Part shown: positions 1 through 7,789 of the stretch, one piece after another | Position numbering within the stretch: the stretch's first letter is position 1 | How the letters are laid out: every line of letters begins with the position of its first letter | Source: WTKG01 sp963735005 | GTDB taxonomy: Bacteria; Actinomycetota; Actinomycetes; Actinomycetales; Demequinaceae | Assembly (NCBI GenBank): GCA_963735005.1 | Contig: CAVTJA010000006.1 | Span: 124,001 to 188,000 of the forward strand | Length of the DNA stretch: 64,000 bases | Direction of reading: 5' to 3' | Made by a program: the position numbers and the translations under genes | The notes under the pieces: model-generated | Seen by the model: the letters and a program-made list of their open reading frames with translations, nothing else | What the model was told of the DNA's origin: nothing | The model's database searches: none

Positions 1-1
1 G

Positions 2-178
2 GCCGCACTCCGGCACTTCGCCCACTCCTGCATCCTTGGCGACCCGCGAGCGGCAGGGGGCAAACGCATCGGCAACCTCGCGCTCGTGGCGGGAAACCGC
101 GTGCCAAGTGCCGCGCTACGGCGCTATGCGGCGTCGGCGCCCCTGCCGACTGTGGTCCGGGAGGGCTGGCCAAGCTAG
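2..178 (+). CDS. C-terminal fragment of an unrecognised protein (5' truncated by window edge)
   Basis: An open frame starting at base 2 runs 58 codons to TAG at 176-178. Third positions are mostly G or C, as in the neighbouring genes, and the frame stops 14 bases before a strong hairpin shared with the convergent cspA, which is where a gene end is expected. The tail is rich in Ala, Arg and Gly and ends in EGWPS. I do not recognise the family and the start lies outside the window, so this could also be chance open frame in GC-rich DNA. Confidence 0.4.
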   Translation, partial: AALRHFAHSCILGDPRAAGGKRIGNLALVAGNRVPSAALRRYAASAPLPTVVREGWPS

Positions 179-192
179 CCGCCGGCGAACGC

Positions 193-226
193 AAGAAGGG
201 CCGCCCGTTTCCGGACGGCCCTTCTT
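193..226. terminator. Hairpin terminator between convergent genes
   Basis: Inverted repeat with arms 193-207 and 212-226, one mismatch (204/215) and a 4-base loop. It lies 14 bases beyond the stop of the left-hand fragment and 14 bases beyond the cspA stop, so it can serve both strands. There is no long T-run on either side, as is common in high-GC actinobacteria. Confidence 0.7.
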
Positions 227-240
227 GTAGGTTTCGCGTG

Positions 241-444
241 CTAGACGGGGCGAACCTTCTCGGCCTGAGGACCCTTGGGTCCCTCGGTCACCTCGAACTC
301 GACGCGCTGCGCCTCTTCGAGCGACTTGTAGCCATCGGTCTCGATCGCCGAGTAGTGAACGAAGACGTCCTGGCCTCCGCCATCCTGCGCGATGAATCCG
401 TAGCCCTTTTCAGAGTTGAACCACTTAACTGCACCCTGTGCCAT
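241..444 (-). CDS. cspA: Cold shock protein, CspA family
   Basis: A 67-residue single OB-fold protein that binds single-stranded RNA and DNA and acts as an RNA chaperone in the cytoplasm. The RNA-binding motifs are visible: KGYGFI at residues 13-18 and DVFVHY at 26-31, after the conserved KWFN at 7-10. The length is normal for the family. I start at the ATG at 444, which encodes the family start MAQGAVKW and has an AAGGAA ribosome site upstream; a longer in-frame ATG at 492 would add 16 residues not seen in the family. The gene is monocistronic and ends in the hairpin at 193-226. Confidence 0.95.
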   Translation of the reverse strand: MAQGAVKWFNSEKGYGFIAQDGGGQDVFVHYSAIETDGYKSLEEAQRVEFEVTEGPKGPQAEKVRPV

Positions 445-597
445 TACTGCTTTCCTTACTGTTGTCCCCGGAGGGATCCGGCAGCCGGACACTCCGCCCG
501 GCTCGCTGCCGCAATGCTTGTGGTATCAATCCCGGGTCCAACTAGGGTCCGGTAATGCGCCCCAATGCCTACTGCAACGTGTTAAGTGTTGCACGAA
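445..597 (-). promoter_or_regulatory. cspA leader and promoter region
   Basis: These 153 non-coding bases lie between the PAC2 gene stop and cspA. A long untranslated leader is typical of cold-shock genes. A small inverted repeat GCAAC/GTTGC spans about 573-591 (read on the minus strand). I cannot assign -35 and -10 boxes with confidence. Confidence 0.35.
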
Positions 598-1521
598 TCA
601 GGCAGATCCGGGGTAGTCATTCCCACGGTCGGCTAGATATTGCTCGAACTCCGCGCCCAATTCCTCGGCGGAGGGGATCATTCCGTCGGCCGGGAGGACG
701 CCGTCGCGGCTGGCCATGAAGTCATCGTGCTGCTCCTCAAGCGCCGCGACCAGCGACTGAATCTCGTCGGACTCCTCGAGTTGCCTGGCGATTTCCTCGT
801 CGGCGCGCGCGATGGCGTCGGCAAGCCCGGCCGTGTCGAACGCGAGCCCCGATATCTCGGCGAGCTTCTCGAGCGCGTACGCGGCTGCCTGCGGGTAGTG
901 GCTCTGCGCGAGGTAGTGCGGCACGTGCACCGCGACGTTCGCCGCCGCGAGCCCTTCCTGGCCGAAGCGGTACTCAAGCAGGTTCTGTGCGCTCGCTGGC
1001 ACCGTGACGGTGGCGAAGAAGCTGGGGCTTGCGGGCAGTAGTTCAGGCTTGGTGCCGTGCACCGTCGCACCCAACTTGCGCGTGTGGGGCGCCGCCATCG
1101 GGATGCCGTGTGCGCCGATGGTCATGTCGACGCCAAGCCGCTCCACGAGGCTGCGGACGTCGGCGATGTACTTCTCCCACAACACGTCAGGCTCGAAGCC
1201 GTGGAGCAACAAGAACGGCTCACCTGCGGAGTCCTTGACCATGTCCACCTGCAGGTACGGCTCGTCGTAGGACGTCCACTCGTTCACGTCGAAGACCATC
1301 TCTGGCCGACGCGAGCGGTAGTCGAGCAGGCGGTCGATGTCGAAGGTCGCGACCCGTACCGGCTGGGACTCCTCGATCAGGTGGCGGGCGACGAGCTGGC
1401 CCGCGTGGCCAGCGTCGATGAAGCCGCGCAACGACTGCACGAGCACGCCCGGATTGCGGCCGCGGGCCCGAGCCCACTCCGCCACTCCCTCGGCATTCCA
1501 TGTCACTAGGTCATCTGTCAT
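598..1521 (-). CDS. PAC2 family protein
   Basis: A 307-residue cytosolic protein of the PAC2 (proteasome assembly chaperone 2-like) family, common in actinobacteria. Recognition rests on the central stretch with LLLHGFEPD and the IGAHGIPMAAPHTR motif, followed by a predicted alpha-helical acidic tail. The bacterial role is not established: the family name comes from eukaryotic proteasome assembly, and a link to the actinobacterial proteasome is only an inference. The ATG at 1521 is the only sensible start. It faces the helicase gene at 1637 across about 115 bases that must hold both promoters. Confidence 0.85.
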   Translation of the reverse strand: MTDDLVTWNAEGVAEWARARGRNPGVLVQSLRGFIDAGHAGQLVARHLIEESQPVRVATFDIDRLLDYRSRRPEMVFDVNEWTSYDEPYLQVDMVKDSAGEPFLLLHGFEPDVLWEKYIADVRSLVERLGVDMTIGAHGIPMAAPHTRKLGATVHGTKPELLPASPSFFATVTVPASAQNLLEYRFGQEGLAAANVAVHVPHYLAQSHYPQAAAYALEKLAEISGLAFDTAGLADAIARADEEIARQLEESDEIQSLVAALEEQHDDFMASRDGVLPADGMIPSAEELGAEFEQYLADRGNDYPGSA

Positions 1522-1636
1522 GGTGCCTCCAGTCTCTCATGGTGCAACGCCCTCGCCTCGGCCGATGCAACCAGGAACCCTTTCGCGGTTGGCATAATGG
1601 ATGGCTATCTTTTTCCGAACCGATCTAGGGGGCCAC

Positions 1637-3826
1637 ATGGCCGACGACCACGGGCTCGCCGTCGAGCAGTCGTTCGTCGACGTGCTGTACGGCCGCCTTG
1701 ACACGCTGCGCGACGAGGCCGCGGAGCGCCTCGCCGCCGTGCGCCGCGAGGGCCCTTCGGGATCTCCCCAGAATCGCTCGGAGCGCGACGCCTTCGCAAC
1801 GCTCTACGAGGACCGCATCGCGCAACTTGACGCCGTCGAAGACAGGCTCTGCTTCGGGCGGCTCGATCTTGTGGATGGCGACCCGCTGTACGTCGGGCGC
1901 GTGGGGCTCTCCGACGCGGAACACGTCCCGCTGCTCACCGACTGGCGCGCACCCGCCGCCCGCGCGTTCTATTCGGCCACCGCCGCCAACCCGGGCGGGG
2001 TGGTGAACCGCCGCCACATCACCACGGTCGGCAGGCGTGTCGCCGCCGTCGAGGACGACGTGCTTGACGTCGAGGCGCTCGGCGATCGCGGGGACATGCT
2101 GGCCGGCGAGGGTGCACTGTTGGCGGCGCTCGGCGCCCGCCGTACGGGCAAGATGACGGACATTGTCGCCACCATCCAAGCGGAGCAGGACGCCGTCATC
2201 CGCGCCCCGCGCGAGGGCGCGCTCGTGGTCCAGGGCGGCCCGGGCACCGGCAAGACGGCCGTGGCGCTCCACCGCGCCGCTTTCCTGCTGTACCAGCACC
2301 GCGAGCAGCTCGAGCGCTCGGGCGTGTTACTCATCGGCCCGTCGCGATCCTTCCTCGCGTACATCGACAAGGTGCTGCCGTCGCTCGGCGAGACCGGCGC
2401 CGTATCGACGACGCTCGCGGGGCTCGTCCCCGGCGTCACCGCATCCGCGCGCGAGGACGACGCCGTGGCGGAGATTAAGGGCCGGGCCGGCATGGCGCAG
2501 GTCATCAAGGCCGCGGTGCGCGAGCGGCAGCGCCTGCCGGAGCGCGACCAAGAGGTGTCGATCGACGGGCGCCCCATCGTGATCCGGCGCAGCGACATCC
2601 GCGACGCACAGGCGAGGGCGCGGCGCGAGGGGCGGCCGCACAACGCCGCTCGCGCAACGTTCGCCAAGGACATGGTCGCGAGGCTCACGGCGCAACTTGT
2701 GGAGCAACTTGGCGAGAACGTCGACGAGGACGACCGGAACGAGCTGCAGCGGGACGTCCGCGACTCGCGCGAGGTGCGCGTCGCTCTCAACCTGGCGTGG
2801 CTACCGCTGACCCCGGAGCACCTGCTGCGGGACCTGTTCGCGCGGCCAGAGCTGCTCGAGCACGCGGCGCCGCGACTGGCGCCCTCCGAGCGCACGCTGC
2901 TGCTGCGCAGCCCCGATTCCCCCCTCACCGACGCCGACGTACCACTGCTCGACGAGGCCGCCGAGCTACTGGGCGACATGCCAGGCACGCGCCGCAATCG
3001 CGACGCAGACATCTCCAAGGAGGAGCTCGACTACGCCAAGCAGGTGATCGCGAACGTCGGCGCGCGCGGCATGGTGTCCGCGGACGACCTCGCGCGGCGG
3101 ATGGCGGGGAGCGCCTCGCGCGAGACTGTCGCCGAACGGGCCGCGAAGGACCGCGCGTGGACGTACGGACACGTGGTCGTCGACGAGGCGCAGGAGGTGT
3201 CCCCCATGGGCTGGCGGATGCTGCTGCGGCGCTGCCCGTCGCGCTCCTTCACAATCGTCGGCGACGTCGCGCAGACCTCCGCGCCCACCGGCACGCGGTG
3301 GTGGCCGGAGGCGATGGACCCGTTGTTCGGCCAGAACTGGACGCTGCGCGAGCTCACGGTCTCGTACCGCATTCCCGCCGAGGTCGCCCAGACCGCTCAG
3401 TCCTTCGCGAGAGCGGCAGGGCTGCCCGCGTCCGATCTGACGGCCGCCCGGTCGTCCGAGGGCGCCGTGACGTTCCTCCACGCCGACGGCGAAGAAGCGG
3501 GCCTCGAAGCGGTCCGGCGGGCGGTGGGCGCCGCAGCCACGCGATTTGAGGAGGACGGCGCGGGTGTCTCGGCAGTGATCGCGCCCGAGCACCGGCTGGC
3601 GTGGTGGGCCGACAGGCTCGGCGGCGCCGACGGCGCCTCGGTCGTGTCGGCTCGGGAGGCGAAGGGGCTCGAGTACGACACGGTTGTCGTGGTGGATCCA
3701 CACGAGTTTAGTCGAGCGAGCGACCTGTTCGTCGCGCTCACGCGGCCCACGTCGGAGCTCGTGGTCGTCGCGACCGCCGGACTGCCCCAAGGGCTCACAG
3801 AGCCCGATCAGACGTCCCGCGTCTAG
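1637..3826 (+). CDS. helR: HelD/HelR-type UvrD-like helicase (RNA polymerase recycling factor)
   Basis: A 729-residue superfamily 1 ATPase of the HelD family, which in Gram-positive bacteria binds stalled RNA polymerase and releases it; actinobacterial HelR members can protect against rifampicin. Visible parts are an N-terminal coiled-coil-like arm (about residues 1-60), Walker A GGPGTGKT at 200-207, Walker B with DEAQ at 516-519, and a C-terminal UvrD_C-like half ending in VALTRPTSELVVV. I chose the ATG at 1637, preceded by an AGGGGG ribosome site; an in-frame ATG at 1601 lacks one. The stop overlaps the convergent metalloprotease stop by 4 bases. I see no rifampicin-associated palindrome upstream. 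Confidence 0.88.
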   Translation: MADDHGLAVEQSFVDVLYGRLDTLRDEAAERLAAVRREGPSGSPQNRSERDAFATLYEDRIAQLDAVEDRLCFGRLDLVDGDPLYVGRVGLSDAEHVPLLTDWRAPAARAFYSATAANPGGVVNRRHITTVGRRVAAVEDDVLDVEALGDRGDMLAGEGALLAALGARRTGKMTDIVATIQAEQDAVIRAPREGALVVQGGPGTGKTAVALHRAAFLLYQHREQLERSGVLLIGPSRSFLAYIDKVLPSLGETGAVSTTLAGLVPGVTASAREDDAVAEIKGRAGMAQVIKAAVRERQRLPERDQEVSIDGRPIVIRRSDIRDAQARARREGRPHNAARATFAKDMVARLTAQLVEQLGENVDEDDRNELQRDVRDSREVRVALNLAWLPLTPEHLLRDLFARPELLEHAAPRLAPSERTLLLRSPDSPLTDADVPLLDEAAELLGDMPGTRRNRDADISKEELDYAKQVIANVGARGMVSADDLARRMAGSASRETVAERAAKDRAWTYGHVVVDEAQEVSPMGWRMLLRRCPSRSFTIVGDVAQTSAPTGTRWWPEAMDPLFGQNWTLRELTVSYRIPAEVAQTAQSFARAAGLPASDLTAARSSEGAVTFLHADGEEAGLEAVRRAVGAAATRFEEDGAGVSAVIAPEHRLAWWADRLGGADGASVVSAREAKGLEYDTVVVVDPHEFSRASDLFVALTRPTSELVVVATAGLPQGLTEPDQTSRV

Positions 3827-4626
3827 GTCTGCTGGCAGGGCCCGTCGCCGAGGATCGCGAGGCCCTCAAGGTCGCCAGGGCCCCAATCCGTGAGCCGAGT
3901 GTTCGACGGGTTCATGAGCTCCGTGTCGTCGTCGACGTGCGCGAGACCCACCACGTGCCCGACCTCGTGCATGACAACCGCGCGGGCGAGCCTGCGATCC
4001 TTCTTGGTCTCGAGCAGGCCCTCGATGTCGGGGGCGTCGAGCAGCACAACGCCCGACGTCAAGTAGCGCTGGTCGCCGTATGCGCCCGGGATCGAGCTGG
4101 AGCCACCCAGGCCAGTCACAGTGCCCGCGAGCTGCGGCTCCTTCTTCTCGTTCGACCACCCGAACACGATGGGCGCGAGTACGTCGCCGTAGCGATCCGG
4201 CTGAATCAGGTCGCGATCGAAGTCCGCCTTCTCCGTGGTCTCACCCGAGTACACGAACTTGAGGCCCGTCGCCTCCGACACCCGCGCGACAGCCTCGCGG
4301 ATGAGCTTCTCGCCACCCTCGGGCTCCCCAGCGGGCGAAATCACGTACGTCAGCGGCCTGCACGGGTCGTAGCGGACCGGCTCGCCCTTGTCCATGAACA
4401 TGAACTCGTGGTTGCCGGTCGTCGTCGCCGTAACGGGCGGCAGCAGGCGGCCGTCCGCGGGGTCGGGCGCCGGGACTCGCACCATTGCTCCACCGTCGGC
4501 GATTTCGTTGTGGGGCGTGCCAAGGTGCTTGACATCCGTGAGCGTCATCCCGGTGAGCTTCATCGCCGCAACAGCGACGACGACCAGCACCACCAGGTAG
4601 AGCGAGAACCGTCCGACTCGTGCCAT
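3823..4626 (-). CDS. Secreted or membrane-anchored matrixin-like metalloprotease
   Basis: A 267-residue metzincin. The zinc motif HEVGHVVGLAH lies at residues 220-230 and a Met-turn (ELMNPS, Met about 238) follows, as in matrixins. Residues 6-22 form a hydrophobic N-terminal segment after basic residues, consistent with a signal peptide or membrane anchor, so the catalytic domain should act outside the membrane. I use the ATG at 4626 because the upstream in-frame ATG (4755) would overlap divergent serA and add a basic, non-conserved extension. Substrate unknown. No pro-domain cysteine switch is evident. Confidence 0.85.
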   Translation of the reverse strand: MARVGRFSLYLVVLVVVAVAAMKLTGMTLTDVKHLGTPHNEIADGGAMVRVPAPDPADGRLLPPVTATTTGNHEFMFMDKGEPVRYDPCRPLTYVISPAGEPEGGEKLIREAVARVSEATGLKFVYSGETTEKADFDRDLIQPDRYGDVLAPIVFGWSNEKKEPQLAGTVTGLGGSSSIPGAYGDQRYLTSGVVLLDAPDIEGLLETKKDRRLARAVVMHEVGHVVGLAHVDDDTELMNPSNTRLTDWGPGDLEGLAILGDGPCQQT

Positions 4627-4745
4627 GCGGATAGCCTGCCACGAAAATCTCTTGTCGCAGGTGTGGGACGCGACACACCTCCCGCGACGAGCCTTCGCAC
4701 GCTGCCGATTTTGGCCGTGGCCGAAAATGCGGGAACATAGTCGCC

Positions 4746-5942
4746 GTGCGAGCACTACTACTTGAAAACCTCCACCCGCGTGCCACCGAAATTCTCGGGG
4801 CCGCCGGTATTGAGGTAACCGCCCACGTGGGCGCCATGGACGAGGCCGAGCTGATTGACGCGATTCAGGGCGTCGAACTGCTGGGCATCCGCTCCAAGAC
4901 GAACCTCACGGCGAACGTCATCGACGCCGCCGACTCACTCATCGCCGCCGGAGCATTTAGCGTCGGCACCAACCAGATCGACCTCGCCGCCGCGGCGAAG
5001 AAGGGCATCGCGGTATTCAACGCTCCCTTCTCGAACACGCGCTCCGTCGTGGAGCTCGCGATCTCCGAGATCATCGGGCTCACGCGACGCCTGCCGGACC
5101 ACAACCGGCTGATGCACGAGGGCGTCTGGGACAAGAGCGCCGAAGGCGCGCACGAAATCCGCGGGCGCACGCTAGGCATCATCGGCTACGGCAACATTGG
5201 CTCGCAGCTGTCGGTCGTCGCCGAGGCCCTCGGCATGAACGTGATTTTCTTCGACAGCGCCGAGAAGCTCGCGATGGGCAACGCCACTCGCATGCATACC
5301 CTCGACGAGCTGCTTGAGCAGTCCGACGCCGTCACCCTTCACATCGACGGACGCCGGGGCAACGCGGGCCTGTTTGGCAAAGAGCAGTTCGACCGGATGA
5401 AGCCCGGCGCGCTGTTCCTCAACCTGTCTCGCGGCTTCGTGGTGGACGTCGACGCGCTCGCCGCGGCCATCGAGTCGGGGCACCTTGCCGGCGCCGCTAT
5501 CGACGTGTTTCCCGAGGAGCCCAAGAAGCGGGGCGACGCGTTCGATTCGCCTCTTCGCGGCGTGCCGAACGTGATCCTCACGCCGCACATCGCGGGCTCC
5601 ACCGAGGAGGCTCAGCGCGACATCGGCCAGTTTGTGGCGACGCGGCTACGCGACTACGTCGAGCACGGCTCGACGTCGCTGTCGGTGAACGTCCCGAACC
5701 TGTCGCTTGACCACAACAGTGGCTCACACCGGATCGCGCACCTGCACCGCAACGTCCCCGGCGTGCTGGCGCAGGTCAACGCCCAGTTCGCCGCGCATGA
5801 CGCCAACATTGAGGGCCAGCTGCTTGCCACGAGTGGCGAGCTCGGTTACGTGGTGACGGACGTCGCGGCCGGAGTCGCGGACGAGACGATCGAGGCGCTG
5901 CGGGCTATGGATGCCACCGTCCGCCTCCGCGTCCTGTCCTAA
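4746..5942 (+). CDS. serA: D-3-phosphoglycerate dehydrogenase (short type with ACT domain)
   Basis: A 398-residue enzyme that oxidises 3-phosphoglycerate to 3-phosphohydroxypyruvate, the first step of serine synthesis. The Rossmann motif GYGNIG is at residues 147-152. The catalytic Arg/Glu/His pattern of 2-hydroxyacid dehydrogenases is visible (FLNLSRGFVVD, then FPEEP, then LTPHIAGST). A C-terminal ACT domain (about 325-398) suggests serine feedback inhibition. The length matches the E. coli-like short form rather than the long actinobacterial form of about 530 residues. The start is GTG at 4746. The gene is convergent with nrdR. Confidence 0.93.
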   Translation: MRALLLENLHPRATEILGAAGIEVTAHVGAMDEAELIDAIQGVELLGIRSKTNLTANVIDAADSLIAAGAFSVGTNQIDLAAAAKKGIAVFNAPFSNTRSVVELAISEIIGLTRRLPDHNRLMHEGVWDKSAEGAHEIRGRTLGIIGYGNIGSQLSVVAEALGMNVIFFDSAEKLAMGNATRMHTLDELLEQSDAVTLHIDGRRGNAGLFGKEQFDRMKPGALFLNLSRGFVVDVDALAAAIESGHLAGAAIDVFPEEPKKRGDAFDSPLRGVPNVILTPHIAGSTEEAQRDIGQFVATRLRDYVEHGSTSLSVNVPNLSLDHNSGSHRIAHLHRNVPGVLAQVNAQFAAHDANIEGQLLATSGELGYVVTDVAAGVADETIEALRAMDATVRLRVLS

Positions 5943-5959
5943 CCGACGTCGGCTCGTAT

Positions 5960-6436
5960 CTACGCATCGCCCGACGGCGCCGCCCCTGCGGCGTCGTCGG
6001 TGCGCAGGTCGGCGATGGCCGCCTCGAAGTCCGCAAGGCTGTCGAACGCCTGGTAGACGCTCGCGAATCTGAGGTACGCGACCTCGTCGAGCATGCGCAA
6101 CGGCGGCAGGATGGCCAGCCCGATGTCCTGGGCCTCGATCTCTGCCTGGCCGCGGGCCCGCAGGCCCTCCTCGACCTGCTGCGCGAGCACCGCAAGGTCG
6201 TCGTCGCTCACCGGCCGGCCCTGGCAGGCCTTCTTGAGGCCCGCGACAATCTTGTCCCTGCTGAACGGCTCCGACACTCCCGAGCGCTTTGTCACGGTGA
6301 GACTCGCGGTCTCGACGGTCGAGAAGCGGCGCCCGCATTCCGGGCACTCGCGGCGGCGGCGGATGAGCGAGCCGTCGTCGGGCGTACGCGAGTCAATGAC
6401 GCGCGAATCGGGGTAGCGGCAGAACGGACAGTGCAT
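5960..6436 (-). CDS. nrdR: Transcriptional repressor NrdR
   Basis: A 158-residue repressor of ribonucleotide reductase genes. The N-terminal zinc ribbon is complete (CPFC at 3-6, CPEC at 31-34), followed by the ATP-cone domain that senses ATP and dATP. Length is standard. The binding site (NrdR box) of its own targets is not in this window because no nrd genes are present. It lies downstream of the LysM gene of the lexA locus with a 46-base gap, a common actinobacterial neighbourhood. Confidence 0.95.
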   Translation of the reverse strand: MHCPFCRYPDSRVIDSRTPDDGSLIRRRRECPECGRRFSTVETASLTVTKRSGVSEPFSRDKIVAGLKKACQGRPVSDDDLAVLAQQVEEGLRARGQAEIEAQDIGLAILPPLRMLDEVAYLRFASVYQAFDSLADFEAAIADLRTDDAAGAAPSGDA

Positions 6437-6482
6437 GCCCCTACTTTGTCACGTTTCGGCTCGCGCTTTGCGAGCGGTGCCC

Positions 6483-6812
6483 CTAGCCGAGCGGCGGCAG
6501 CAGGATTTGCTCCCCAGCGCGCAGCGCGGACGAGTCCATGCCGTTGAAGTCCATGATCGCCTGCACCGCAACCTGCGGGTCTGCGCCCGCGGGTGCCTCT
6601 CGAAGCGCGATGTCCCAGAGGGTCTCCCCTGGCACCACCGTGTGAGTGTCAAAGACGGCCTGGGCGGCCGGGGGGTCGCTCGCGGGCTCGTTGCCTGCGC
6701 CCGCGGCAGCCTGAGGCGCGTACACGAGCGCCGCCGCGAGCACGGCCAGTCCCGCCACGGTGCGCAGCAGCCTGCCGCGCTGGTTCAGCGAGCCGTCTCG
6801 TCGCATCAACAT
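6483..6812 (-). CDS. LysM-domain membrane protein beside lexA (ChiZ/DivS-like SOS protein)
   Basis: A 109-residue protein with one transmembrane segment (about residues 18-40) and one C-terminal LysM domain beginning at THTVVPGETLWDIA, expected to bind peptidoglycan outside the membrane. In other actinobacteria the gene divergent from lexA encodes a DNA-damage-induced division inhibitor (DivS) or cell-wall hydrolase (ChiZ); position and architecture support the same role here by inference. Start at ATG 6812, 5 bases after a perfect AGGAGG. A start at 6887 would place the SOS boxes inside the coding region. It is probably LexA-repressed through boxes at 6847-6930. Confidence 0.85.
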   Translation of the reverse strand: MLMRRDGSLNQRGRLLRTVAGLAVLAAALVYAPQAAAGAGNEPASDPPAAQAVFDTHTVVPGETLWDIALREAPAGADPQVAVQAIMDFNGMDSSALRAGEQILLPPLG

Positions 6813-6846
6813 GTCAGCCTCCTGGTGGTCTTGCGCTTGCGGGTAT

Positions 6847-6862
6847 TCGAACGTATGTTCGT
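6847..6862. promoter_or_regulatory. SOS (LexA) box 1
   Basis: TCGAACGTATGTTCGT, matching the actinobacterial consensus TCGAAC-N4-GTTCGA at all but the last base. It lies 35 bases upstream of the LysM gene start and should control that gene. Confidence 0.85.
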
Positions 6863-6877
6863 CGAACACCTGTTCTA
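6862..6877. promoter_or_regulatory. SOS (LexA) box 2
   Basis: TCGAACACCTGTTCTA, directly abutting box 1 so the two share base 6862. Mismatched only in the outer right half. Two adjoining sites suggest cooperative binding by LexA dimers. Confidence 0.75.
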
Positions 6878-6914
6878 TTTCTAGCACGTATGTGCGACAC
6901 TTCTCAAGACACGC

Positions 6915-6930
6915 TCGAACAAATGTTTGA
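6915..6930. promoter_or_regulatory. SOS (LexA) box 3
   Basis: TCGAACAAATGTTTGA, one mismatch to the palindrome. It lies about 100 bases upstream of the lexA start and is placed for LexA autorepression. Confidence 0.85.
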
Positions 6931-7028
6931 TTTCAGGCGTGTGCTGGCATAGCGTCATGAAGCAAGGTCACCACCCGGGTCAGACATTGCGGCAGCGCAC
7001 ACTGGACCCGACGACGAAAGGCAAGGCG

Positions 7029-7763
7029 ATGGACGACACCACCGGCGAATGCTCCGGAGCAACCATCCACGAATTCCCTGACGTCGACCAAGACGCGGCG
7101 CTCACCTCGCGCCAAGAGCGCATCCTCGAGACCATCCGCGCCTCGGTGAACGAGCGGGGCTACCCGCCCACCATGCGCGAAATCGGCGAGTCCGTTGGCC
7201 TCACAAGCACCTCCTCGGTGAAGCACCAGCTCATGGCGCTTGAGTCGAAGGGCTACTTGCGACGCGACCCCAACCGGCCGCGCGCGATCGACGTCATCAT
7301 GCCCGGCGAGGACGCCGTCGCGGTCATCCACGACGGCGAGGTCGTGGACGCTACCAATCGTTTCGGCGGGCCTCACCGCGAGGACGGCAATCTGTCAATG
7401 GTGCCCCTGGTCGGCCGCATCGCCGCGGGTGGTCCTTTGCTCGCGGAGCAGGCCGTCGAAGACGTCTTCCCGCTGCCCAAACAGCTCACAGGAGACGGCG
7501 AGCTGTTCATGCTCGCCGTCAAGGGTGACTCCATGATCGACGCCGCGATTTGCGACGGCGACTTCGTGGTCGTGAGGCGACAGAACGACGCCAACAACGG
7601 CGACATCGTGGCAGCGCTGCTGGACGACGAGGCCACTGTCAAGACCTTCCAGCGCCGCGAGGGGCGCGTGTGGCTGATGCCGCACAACCCTGCGTACGCG
7701 CCCATCGAGGGTGAACGCGCGACCATCATGGGCAAGGTCGTCTCGGTGCTGCGCAAGGTCTAG
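7029..7763 (+). CDS. lexA: LexA repressor / autopeptidase
   Basis: A 244-residue SOS repressor with an N-terminal winged helix-turn-helix (about 25-85, containing the YPPTMREIGE recognition region) and a C-terminal S24 peptidase domain. The self-cleavage site is Ala133-Gly134 (IAAGGP); the catalytic pair is Ser168 (GDSM) and Lys205 (ATVKTF). RecA filament, encoded at 17349-18449, triggers cleavage. I start at ATG 7029, after AAAGGCAAGG; longer in-frame starts at 6927 and 6957 would run into SOS box 3 or its flank. Autoregulated through the boxes upstream. Confidence 0.95.
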   Translation: MDDTTGECSGATIHEFPDVDQDAALTSRQERILETIRASVNERGYPPTMREIGESVGLTSTSSVKHQLMALESKGYLRRDPNRPRAIDVIMPGEDAVAVIHDGEVVDATNRFGGPHREDGNLSMVPLVGRIAAGGPLLAEQAVEDVFPLPKQLTGDGELFMLAVKGDSMIDAAICDGDFVVVRRQNDANNGDIVAALLDDEATVKTFQRREGRVWLMPHNPAYAPIEGERATIMGKVVSVLRKV

Positions 7764-7789
7764 CAACCGCGCGGGGGCCGGAGCGTGGC

